DNA of 7,355 nt from Polaromonas sp. (GTDB taxonomy: Bacteria > Pseudomonadota > Gammaproteobacteria > Burkholderiales > Burkholderiaceae_C): positions 1 to 7,355 of the forward strand of contig JANYFF010000434.1 of NCBI GenBank assembly GCA_025362825.1. Reading direction: 5' to 3'. The position numbers were made by a program, and so were the translations under genes. How positions within the stretch are numbered: position 1 is the stretch's first letter; each line of letters opens with the position of its first letter. Under the pieces are notes generated by a model that worked only from the letters and a program-made list of their open reading frames with translations, searched no databases and was not told the origin of the DNA. Shown here piece by piece: positions 1-5,538 of the stretch.

Positions 1-10
1 GAGACCGGGC

Positions 11-91
11 ATGATGGGACGACAAACGGGAGGGCAGGACAAATTGTTCTACTCCTTCAACCTCGAAGATCACATTCCATTCAATCACCTA
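11..91 (+). pseudogene. N-terminal stub of IS1182-family transposase
   Basis: Translation from ATGATG at 11 gives MMGRQTGGQDKLFYSFNLED and then HIPFNHL, the typical opening of IS1182-family DDE transposases, whose N-terminal domain normally continues with a helix-turn-helix-like DUF772 region. Here the similarity stops after about 27 residues. The following bases encode, in another frame, the end of an IS66 transposase. The first catalytic Asp of the DDE triad, which would lie roughly 100-150 residues further on, is therefore lost. The same frame stays open to 256, but the residues after about 91 are out-of-frame IS66 sequence and have no meaning. The rest of this gene resumes at 422. Only ten bases precede the start, so its promoter and the element's left end cannot be assessed. 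Confidence 0.75.
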
Positions 92-356
92 CATCGACGA
101 CGGGAACCTGCCCCCAGACAACAACTGGGTGGAGAACCAGATCCGGCCGATTGCCATCGGACGCTCGAACTGGCTGTTCGCCGGATCACTGCGGGCGGGA
201 CAGCGCGCGGCCGCGGTGATGAGCCTGGTGCACTCGGCACGGCTGAACGGGCATGATCCTTACGCGTACCTGCGCGACATTCTTGAGCGCCTGCCGACGC
301 AACCGGCAAGCCGCATTGATGAGTTGCTGCCGCATCGGTGGTCTGCGGCCACCTGA
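84..356 (+). pseudogene. C-terminal fragment of IS66 transposase (TnpC)
   Basis: Reading from about 84 gives YIDDGNLPPDNNWVENQIRP, continuing IAIGRSNWLFAGSLRAGQRA and ending ...DELLPHRWSAAT with TGA at 354-356. This is the conserved C-terminal end of IS66-family TnpC. The Glu in the NNWVENQIRP motif is the family's last catalytic acidic residue, and the SNWLFAGS and GHDPYAYLRDILERLP segments are hallmarks of the subgroup common in betaproteobacteria. Only about 90 of the usual ~500 residues remain. There is no proper start, since the upstream frame runs into IS1182-derived sequence. The accessory genes tnpA and tnpB (the IS66 Orf2 partner) are absent. An ATG at 129 could start a 75-codon peptide, but I regard it as a broken relic. 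Confidence 0.85.
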
Positions 357-421
357 GCGTCCGTTATTCATCCAGCTGTATCAGCCGGTCGCCCGTCAAG
401 ACGGGTTGGCCGGACGCTTAC
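357..421 (+). repeat. IS66 right end with terminal inverted-repeat tip
   Basis: The 65 bases after the IS66 transposase stop end in GGCCGGACGCTTAC at 408-421. Read from the tip inwards this is GTAAGCGTCCGG, matching the GTAAGCG-type tip usual for IS66-family inverted repeats. A hairpin (CCCGTC 392-397, GACGGG 400-405) lies just inside. IS1182 transposase coding resumes on the very next base (422), which supports this as the true element edge. The matching left end is not in the window, so the 8-base target duplication expected for IS66 cannot be checked. Confidence 0.7.
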
Positions 422-1153
422 TACTCGACTAATTACCTAATCGATCTGCAAGCCGGCATCATCATGGATGTCGAGGCAACCCCGGCACACCGCACGCAGG
501 AAGTCGAGTCCACCAAGACCATGGTGCAGCGGGTGGAGGATCGTTTCGACATCACGCCCCGCCGATTGGTTGGCGACACCGCCTATGGCAGTGCGCCGAT
601 GCTCAATTGGTTGGTCAACGAAAAGCAGATTGAGCCGCATGTACCTTTATGGGACAAAACGCAACGCAAGGATGACACGCTGTCGAGCACCGACTTTCAG
701 TGGATTGAGCCGGCCAACGAGTACCGCTGCCCTGAGGGGCATGCATTATTGAGCAGCAGACGCTCATTCAAGAATCCACGCACTCACATCACGCAAGAAG
801 ACACCATCATCTATCGCGCAAGTCAGTATGATTGCGCTGCATGCCCACGCAAAGCCCAATGCTGTCCGAATACGCCGGCGCGCAAGATTGCCCGCAGCAT
901 TCATGAGAGTGTCCGTGAAGTTGCGCGGCAGATCGGCCAAACCGATGCCTTCAAGCGATCTGGCCGACAGCGTAAAAAGGTCGAGATGCTGTTTGCCCAC
1001 CTCAAGCGCATTCTCAAACTCGACAGACTGCGACTGCGCGGTCTCTCGGGGGCTCAAGATGAGTTTCTATTAGCGGCAACCGCGCAGAATTTGCGAAGAA
1101 TGGCCAAGTGGTTGATGCCAGGAAACGGGAAAGCAGGGTTAATACCGGCGTGA
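422..1153 (+). pseudogene. C-terminal half of IS1182-family transposase (DDE)
   Basis: From 422 the frame reads YSTNYLIDLQAGIIMDVEAT and continues to a TGA at 1151-1153, about 243 residues. The second catalytic Asp is in LVGDTAYGS. A zinc-ribbon-like set of Cys follows (YRCPEGH, YDCAACPRKAQCCPNTP). The catalytic Glu lies in RKKVEMLFAHLKRILKLDRL near the C-terminus. These motifs and the ending FLLAATAQNLRRMAKWL are characteristic of the IS1182 group. The first catalytic Asp and the DNA-binding N-terminus are missing. The frame also extends upstream to an ATG at 338 through the IS66 right end, so a 271-codon chimeric frame is open, but its first 28 codons are IS66 terminal sequence. Any product would lack the complete DDE site. 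No internal stops are seen, so the damage is a replacement rather than point decay. Confidence 0.85.
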
Positions 1154-1250
1154 AAGAGGACCGAAAAGACCGGTTCGGTCAAAAAAAGAGCCACTGGATA
1201 AAAAGGTCAGCCTGCGCGATTCAAATGCGATCACCACCACGTTTCAAATC

Positions 1251-1273
1251 GAGTTTTTCAACAGAATTGGCCC
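1251..1273 (+). repeat. Probable right terminal inverted repeat of the IS1182-type element
   Basis: GAGTTTTTCAACAGAATT starts at 1251, about 100 bases after the transposase stop. TTTTTCAACAGAAT-like ends are common at tips of IS1182- and IS5-like elements. The left partner is not visible in the window, so the pairing is inferred from family habit only and the exact outer base is uncertain. Confidence 0.4.
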
Positions 1274-1776
1274 AACCCGGTCGTTCAAACGTAGAGTTTG
1301 ATGGACCGCATCCGCTGCAAAGCGGCTGACCGGGTCAATGGTCATCACCAGCAGTCTGGTCAACGAATACAGGAACGGTGTGTCAGTTCACACCGGCGTT
1401 CGCACCTAATGCAACACCCGTCGCTCCCCTGTCACCGATTACCTGCATTTACTAGAAAACCTGTTGTCTTTCATACGCAACAGATTGAAGGTTTTCTATT
1501 TTGCAATGCAAACAATATATAAACCATCAAAATACCTTGATTTACATAGATATTTACATGCAACAGCATTCATTAACTACAGAATTTGGAATATCAAATC
1601 TAGTCCATAAAATGCAGTTATTGATTTTTCACGCCTTTGTCTGTGTCTGTGGATAGGCTTTGTTTCTGCTACTAGGACAGTCTGCGCCCATCGACCCCTG
1701 TACACCCGCGCCGCACGGATGTCGGACAAACACCCGGATGGCTCGGCGCATCGATATGAGCGCAGTTGTTGGCGTT
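1274..1776. other. Gene-free stretch with AT-rich island
   Basis: I find no convincing gene here on either strand. Positions 1274-1450 have ordinary composition and only short frames, for example a 33-codon minus-strand frame from ATG 1345 that runs into the IS end. Positions 1450-1640 are strongly AT-rich: 33 G+C among the 120 bases 1501-1620, against 43 of 60 in 4141-4200 inside holB. The island contains a bulged hairpin (1453-1498), an 11-base near-palindrome TTGCAATGCAA (1501-1511) and a direct repeat ATTTACAT (1540-1547 and 1552-1559). Positions 1660-1776 return to GC-rich sequence and lie just past the ankyrin gene stop. There is no clear stem-plus-T-run terminator for the minus-strand operon. 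The island may be old horizontally gained DNA or relics of further mobile elements; that is inference. Confidence 0.6.
1453..1498. repeat. Imperfect inverted repeat (bulged hairpin)
   Basis: TAGAAAACCT (1453-1462) is the exact reverse complement of AGGTTTTCTA (1489-1498). An inner pair, CTGTTG (1461-1466) and CAACAG (1478-1483), can stack inside, sharing two bases with the outer arm. The result is a long hairpin with a one-sided bulge and an 11-base loop. The 3' side is followed by TTTTGC, not a clean T-run, so a terminator role is weak. It could equally be an end of a small mobile element or a binding site. Confidence 0.4.
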
Positions 1777-2442
1777 TCACCATTTTCCGGATGGCCGCTG
1801 CCTGCGCACGGCTTCGGACATCAGTTCAACGGCATCACGTCGGTTGGCTTGTTGTGCGAACTGCAATGCTGTCAGGCCTTGCTGGTTTTTGAGCAAGGGG
1901 TCGGCACCTTCGTCGATCAGCAACTTTACCGATTCCGGGCTGCCATACATGCTGGCCATCATCAGCGGGGTGCTGCCGTTGGGGGATTCTGCGTCGATGT
2001 AGGCGTGGTTCTCAAGCAGCAGGGCTATCAATTTCACCTGCCCGGTGCTGGCCGCATAGTGCAGCGGCGTCCAGCCGGTCTTGTTGACGTCAGCGCCCTT
2101 TTTCAGCATTTTTTCGGCCAGTTCAAGCTGACCCTTGAGCGACGCCAGCATGAGCGGGCTTTCACCTTGCGGATTGAGGAGGTTGAGATTGATGTTGGGC
2201 GCATCAATCAGGGTTGCCGCAATTTTTGGGGCCGGCTCGCGCAAGGCGACTAACAGGCCGTACTGGCCTTTTTCATCCACCGTGTTGGCGTCAAAACCCC
2301 GCGCCGGCAGCCGCTGGATGGCAACCACATCATCCACCTTCATGGCCTTAAAGAAATCTTCATAAGAGCCTGAAAATGCGTATGAAAATCCAATTAAAAC
2401 ATAAAGGTATATGAGCTTTTTAAAGTGATTTATAAAGAGCAT
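1777..2442 (-). CDS. Secreted ankyrin-repeat protein
   Basis: A 221-residue protein with an N-terminal signal peptide (two Lys at 8-9, hydrophobic core 10-22, likely cleavage around SYA-FS or AFS-GS near 22-25), so it probably acts in the periplasm. The rest is about five or six ankyrin repeats: a degenerate one near 29-57, then roughly 58-89, 92-120, 122-152, 155-187 and 188-220. The clearest are GESPLMLASLKGQLELAEKM, TGWTPLHYAASTGQVKLIAL and GSTPLMMASMYGSPESVKLL. Ankyrin repeats are protein-binding scaffolds and no catalytic domain is seen; the partner is unknown. Its ATG lies one base after the tatD stop (TGAAATG) with AAAGG six bases upstream, so it is probably translationally coupled to tatD. 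Similar secreted ankyrin proteins next to tatD occur in other Comamonadaceae, to my recollection. The first ~25 codons are AT-rich, unlike the upstream operon. It ends GC-rich at 1777, facing the gene-free stretch. Confidence 0.85.
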   Translation of the reverse strand: MLFINHFKKLIYLYVLIGFSYAFSGSYEDFFKAMKVDDVVAIQRLPARGFDANTVDEKGQYGLLVALREPAPKIAATLIDAPNINLNLLNPQGESPLMLASLKGQLELAEKMLKKGADVNKTGWTPLHYAASTGQVKLIALLLENHAYIDAESPNGSTPLMMASMYGSPESVKLLIDEGADPLLKNQQGLTALQFAQQANRRDAVELMSEAVRRQRPSGKW

Positions 2443-2443
2443 T

Positions 2444-3241
2444 TCAGGCCTTTACACCTGTGAACAGGTCTTCAAAATTGCGGCTGGTCGCCTCGGCGAT
2501 GACCTCAAGGCTTTGACGCTTGAGCTCAGCCACAAGTTTCGCCACATACGGCACATAAGAGGGATTGTTTGTTTTGCCACGGTAGGGCACCGGTGCAAGG
2601 TAAGGACTGTCGGTTTCGATCAGGATGCGGTCCAGCGGCACAAAGGTAGCTACCTCACGGATATCGGTGGCGGTCTTGAAGGTCAAAATCCCCGAGAAAG
2701 AGATATAAAACCCAAGGTCCAGCGCAGCACGGGCCACCGCTTTGCTTTCAGTAAAGCAGTGGAAAACGCCGCCAGCACGGTTTGCGGCGTCAACGCCCTC
2801 GCCCTCCTCTTTCAGGATGGCTATGGTGTCATCGGACGCACTGCGGGTGTGGATGATCAGGGGTTTGCCGACCTGGCGGGCCGCGCGGATATGCACCCTG
2901 AACCGCTCGCGCTGCCATTCCATGTCTGCCAGGCTACGTTCGCCCAGGCGGAAATAGTCAAGGCCTGTTTCACCGATGCCAACCACTTTTGGCAAGACTG
3001 AACGCTGGACGAGATCTTCAACGCTGGGCTCTGTCACGCCTTCATTGTCGGGATGCACGCCCACGCTGGACCAGAAGTTGTCATAGGTTGTGGCGAGCGC
3101 ATGAACCTCTTCAAACTCCTCCAATGTGGTGCAAATGCACAGCGCGCGGTCAACACCGGCTTCGCGCATAGCCTGGCGAATCTGCGGCAGCTCGGCCTTG
3201 AGTGCAGGAAAGCTCAGATGGCAGTGGGAGTCTGTAAACAT
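2444..3241 (-). CDS. tatD: TatD-family metal-dependent hydrolase/DNase
   Basis: A 265-residue TIM-barrel amidohydrolase of full family length. Metal ligands of the family are all visible: H6 and H8 in DSHCH, E91 in GIGETGLDYF, H131 in IIHTRSA, H161 in VFHCFTES and D211 in ETDSPYLAP. GVHP at 61-64 is another signature. The TatD family carries out metal-dependent DNA hydrolysis; proposed roles are 3'-5' exonuclease action in DNA repair or turnover. Despite the name it is not required for Tat protein export. Exact paralogue (TatD, YcfH or YjjV type) cannot be fixed from motifs, but position downstream of holB and pilZ matches the ycfH/PA2959-type locus. The ATG at 3241 is followed at once by the conserved FTDSHCH, so the start is secure, though its Shine-Dalgarno sequence is weak. 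A 135-base gap separates it from pilZ, so it may have a promoter of its own. Confidence 0.93.
   Translation of the reverse strand: MFTDSHCHLSFPALKAELPQIRQAMREAGVDRALCICTTLEEFEEVHALATTYDNFWSSVGVHPDNEGVTEPSVEDLVQRSVLPKVVGIGETGLDYFRLGERSLADMEWQRERFRVHIRAARQVGKPLIIHTRSASDDTIAILKEEGEGVDAANRAGGVFHCFTESKAVARAALDLGFYISFSGILTFKTATDIREVATFVPLDRILIETDSPYLAPVPYRGKTNNPSYVPYVAKLVAELKRQSLEVIAEATSRNFEDLFTGVKA
2449..2453 (-). promoter_or_regulatory. Ribosome binding site of the ankyrin gene, inside tatD
   Basis: Minus-strand AAAGG lies six bases before the ATG at 2442-2440 and within the last codons of tatD. It supports the chosen start and translation coupled to tatD termination. Confidence 0.6.
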
Positions 3242-3376
3242 GAATAAACGTAGCCTAGGATCAAATAGCGTCGCAACCCCCGGAAATACGGCCGCACTGC
3301 GCTATGAATTTAATAGTAAGCCTGCGGTCTGGCAATCAACCGGAGGCATCGCACAAAAGCGCCCACTACCCAAAGC
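3242..3376. other. tatD-pilZ spacer with a degenerate palindrome repeat
   Basis: This spacer carries CTATGAATTTAATAG (3302-3316), an imperfect palindrome (arms CTAT/ATAG around an AATTT core), followed by GC-rich sequence ending ACCGGAGGC (3340-3348). This resembles a short dispersed intergenic repeat that I associate with Comamonadaceae genomes, usually beginning GCTATNAATTTAATAGC and ending in GGAGGC; recognition is from memory. On the minus strand TTGATT is followed 17-18 bases later by CTATTAA, a possible weak promoter for tatD and the ankyrin gene. Confidence 0.4.
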
Positions 3377-3757
3377 CTAGATCGTCTGGGTCGGACGATC
3401 AGAAGCCAGATGGGCGCCAAGAATTTCTTCAATCTTGAGCTTGAGCAGGCGTGATTTATCGTCATCGGGAAAACGGATTCCCACACCCTGGGTACGGTTG
3501 CCGGCAGCGCGGCCCGGCGTTACCCAAGCGACTTTTCCGGCAATCGGGTAGCGCTGCGTGTCTTCCGGCAGAGTAAGCAATACATAAACCGCAGCGCCAA
3601 GCTGGTATTCGCGTGCAGTGGGGATGAACACGCCGCCTTCCTTGAACAGCGGGATGTAGGCAGCGTAAAGCGCGGCTTTTTCCTTGATCGCCAGCTGAAC
3701 GACGCTTGGCCTGGCGACAGCAGCAGCGGGTGAACTTGCAGGTGGCGGTGTGCTCAT
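3377..3757 (-). CDS. pilZ: Type IV pilus assembly protein PilZ
   Basis: A 126-residue single-domain PilZ protein. After a low-complexity Pro/Ala/Ser tail (1-15), the domain starts at RPSVVQLAIKEKAALYAAYI (16-35), then KEGGVFIPT (39-47), LGAAVYVLLTLPEDTQRYPI (53-72), AGKVAWVTP (73-81) and GVGIRF (91-96). This is the pattern of the founding PilZ of Pseudomonas type IV pilus biogenesis. That protein acts in the cytoplasm with the assembly ATPase PilB and the regulator FimX, and does not bind c-di-GMP. The RxxxR and (D/N)xSxxG c-di-GMP motifs of canonical PilZ domains are absent; KEGGVFIP occupies the second motif's place. It sits between holB and tatD, as pilZ does in Pseudomonas. The start at 3757 has no strong ribosome site, and the N-terminal tail is not conserved, so a slightly different start is possible. 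Confidence 0.88.
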   Translation of the reverse strand: MSTPPPASSPAAAVARPSVVQLAIKEKAALYAAYIPLFKEGGVFIPTAREYQLGAAVYVLLTLPEDTQRYPIAGKVAWVTPGRAAGNRTQGVGIRFPDDDKSRLLKLKIEEILGAHLASDRPTQTI

Positions 3758-3826
3758 GGGGCTAGTTTATCGGTTGACCACCGATGTGTGCATGCTTAAA
3801 CCGTGCAATTTGAAGGCTGTTACTTA

Positions 3827-4900
3827 TTATTTTGCGGCCAGCGCGACCTTGGCCCGGCTGGTCAGCGATTCGAGCATCAAGCCCGGGTTGTAGGGATGCT
3901 CGACAGTGCGTGCAGTGACGGCGAGTTCCTTAGACCAGTTGGCCAGCGCGTACATGCCGGTCTGTCCGGGCGATATAGCCGGGAGGTCGGCACGGCTGAA
4001 AAACCGCGGTTCTGCGCCGACGCGAACGGCCCACACGTCGTGGCAAAGCTTTTGCAGTGCATCAACGGCTTGCGCGGGAGCCCAGTCTGACAAGGCCGTG
4101 ACATCGCCCCTGGCCATCGCTTTGGGCAGCGCTTGCCAGCTTTGGGCAATGGCGCCAGCCTGGCCGGTTTGCACCCAGGCCAGCGCGTCAGCCGGTCGGC
4201 CGCCTGCGGCAGTCAGCAGGATTTTCAAATCCGCGGCAGCCAGTGGTTTGGCTTTTTTGGCTGCGCCCTCGCCTTCAGCCTGGTTGCTTGCAGACTGCAG
4301 CCATGCAAGACCGTCTGCAAAATCAGGCCAGTGCATGGTGTGGCTTAAGCAACGGCTGCGAATCGTCGGCAGCAACTGTTGCGCCGCATCTGTAGCGAGG
4401 ATGAACTTGACGGCGCCGGGCGGCTCTTCTAGGGTTTTAAGCAGCGTATTGGCGGTGATGCCGTTCATGCGTTCAGCGGGGAAAACCAGCACAACCTTGG
4501 TCGTGCCGCGTGAGCGTGTGAATTGGGTGAAAGACACAGCCTCACGCGCGGCGTCGACCTTGATTTCCTTGCTGGGCTTGCGTTTCTTGCTGTCCAGATC
4601 GTCCTGGGTTTTCTCGTCGAGTGGCCAGCCCAGCTCGAGCGACAGTATTTCAGGCAGCAGCATGCACAGGTCGGCATGGGTGTGCACGTCCACCGCATGG
4701 CAGCTACCACAGACGCCGCAAGCGCCTGCCGGCGACGGGTTTTCACACAGCCAGGCGCGCGCCAGGGCCAGCGCCAGTTCGAATTGCCCAAGCCCGGACG
4801 GCCCGCTCAGCAACCACGCATGGCCACGCTGGGTCAGCAGGCTTGACAGCTGGGTTTGCAGCCACGGCGCCATGGCGGGCGCACCCACGGTTGCACTCAT
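3827..4900 (-). CDS. holB: DNA polymerase III subunit delta'
   Basis: The delta' subunit of the clamp loader, the rigid partner of the tau/gamma-delta complex that opens and loads the sliding clamp. From ATG 4900 it is 357 residues. Seen in order: a P-loop-like SGPSGLGQ (32-39) in which the Lys is replaced by Gln, as expected for a delta' that does not hydrolyse ATP; a zinc-finger Cys set C52, C61, C64, C67; the helix LLKTLEEPP (153-161); and TIRSRC (179-184), the SRC motif that supplies an arginine finger to the neighbouring ATPase. The C-terminal third is a helical collar domain. The frame is open further upstream, to 4945. I chose 4900 because this ATG overlaps the tmk stop as ATGA and has AAGGGA eight bases upstream, whereas the ATG at 4909 abuts that AAGGG with no spacing. 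The insert around 95-112 (many Lys/Asp) is typical of betaproteobacterial HolB. Confidence 0.93.
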   Translation of the reverse strand: MSATVGAPAMAPWLQTQLSSLLTQRGHAWLLSGPSGLGQFELALALARAWLCENPSPAGACGVCGSCHAVDVHTHADLCMLLPEILSLELGWPLDEKTQDDLDSKKRKPSKEIKVDAAREAVSFTQFTRSRGTTKVVLVFPAERMNGITANTLLKTLEEPPGAVKFILATDAAQQLLPTIRSRCLSHTMHWPDFADGLAWLQSASNQAEGEGAAKKAKPLAAADLKILLTAAGGRPADALAWVQTGQAGAIAQSWQALPKAMARGDVTALSDWAPAQAVDALQKLCHDVWAVRVGAEPRFFSRADLPAISPGQTGMYALANWSKELAVTARTVEHPYNPGLMLESLTSRAKVALAAK

Positions 4901-5538
4901 GGCAACCATCCCTTGAGAACAAAGATCTGGTGAACGTCGGTCCACACCGCGTCCCTGGATTGCGCAGCATCGATACGCGCAAAACGGCGCGGAGCGGCTT
5001 CCTGGCGCATCGCATAGCCTTGGGCTACGCGGCGAAAAAATTCAAGCGGCTGCGCCTCAAACCGGTCAGGTACGCGGGCGTCGGCAAGTCGTTTGGCGGC
5101 CTCTTCCGGATTCAGATCAAACCAGATGGTCAGATCAGGCTGTATCAGGACATGCGGATCATCGCGCCCCTGCACCCATTTCTCCAGCGTCAGCAGCACA
5201 TCGACATCAAAGCCGCGACCCCCACCCTGGTAGGCAAAAGTCGCATCGGTAAACCGGTCACACAGCACCACGTCGCCGCGGCCAAGGGCGGGCAGAATCA
5301 CCGTCACCAGATGGTCGCGCCGGGCGGCAAAAATCAGCAGCGCTTCGCTCAAGGCATCCATGGCGTCGTTGAGCACCATGGCGCGCAGCTTTTCAGCCAG
5401 CGGTGTGCCGCCGGGCTCGCGGGTCAGGGTTACGGTGCGACCCGAAGCCCTGAAGGCATCACCCAGCGCGGCAATGTGCGTGGATTTGCCCGCGCCGTCG
5501 ATACCTTCAAAGCTGATAAAGATCCCGCTCGTCATCAT
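4897..5538 (-). CDS. tmk: Thymidylate kinase
   Basis: Phosphorylates dTMP to dTDP with ATP, an essential step to dTTP in the cytoplasm. It is 213 residues, normal length. Motifs in order: P-loop EGIDGAGKS (11-19); TREPGGTP (39-46), whose Arg/Glu region contacts the substrate; AARRDHL (71-77); DRFTDATFAYQGGGRG (94-109) with the thymine-binding DR motif; and the lid region RLADARVPDRFE about residues 150-161, bearing arginines as in the E. coli-type enzyme. The gene opens with two ATGs in a row (5538 and 5535). The first overlaps the mltG stop as ATGA, so coupling is likely with either. Its own stop overlaps the holB start. No good Shine-Dalgarno sequence precedes it, consistent with reinitiation after mltG. 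Confidence 0.95.
   Translation of the reverse strand: MMTSGIFISFEGIDGAGKSTHIAALGDAFRASGRTVTLTREPGGTPLAEKLRAMVLNDAMDALSEALLIFAARRDHLVTVILPALGRGDVVLCDRFTDATFAYQGGGRGFDVDVLLTLEKWVQGRDDPHVLIQPDLTIWFDLNPEEAAKRLADARVPDRFEAQPLEFFRRVAQGYAMRQEAAPRRFARIDAAQSRDAVWTDVHQIFVLKGWLP

Larger units (their letters stand above)
1..1273 (+). mobile_element. Degenerate IS1182-type element interrupted by an IS66 remnant
   Basis: A composite insertion-sequence remnant. The start of an IS1182-type transposase (from 11) and its C-terminal half (422-1153) lie in the same orientation but are separated by the 3' end of an IS66-type element (about 84-421). The left terminus lies outside the window or within its first bases. 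The right terminus is probably the GAGTTTTTCAACAGAATT stretch at 1251-1268, because this kind of sequence is typical of the tips of IS1182/IS5-like elements; that boundary is inferred. Between transposase stop and tip there is a hairpin (GACCGAA 1159-1165 with TTCGGTC 1174-1180) followed by seven A's on the + strand. Roughly 200 transposase codons are missing relative to an intact relative of about 450-480 residues, so the element cannot move on its own. Family assignment is from recognised protein wording, not from a search. Confidence 0.8.

Noticed and set aside
1159..1187. Hairpin GACCGAA/TTCGGTC next to a homopolymer, as a terminator
   Set aside because: On the + strand the run after the stem is A's, not T's; on the minus strand the T's come before the stem. 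Neither fits an intrinsic terminator.
1244..1345. Minus-strand 33-codon frame beginning MTIDPVSRFAADAVHQTL and ending inside the IS right end
   Set aside because: It could be the start of a host gene cut by the IS, but it has no ribosome site, is very short and has no family I recognise.
1648..1656. DnaA-box-like TGTGGATAG
   Set aside because: Single copy with one mismatch to TGTGGATAA; no cluster or origin-type context.
1660..2253. A 197-codon open frame on the + strand
   Set aside because: Antisense to the ankyrin gene, whose repeats and signal peptide are convincing.
3906..4916. A 336-codon open frame on the + strand
   Set aside because: It lies antisense to holB, whose zinc Cys set, SRC motif and operon position are clear. 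The frame is Ser/Ala-rich as expected from a mirror of GC-rich coding.
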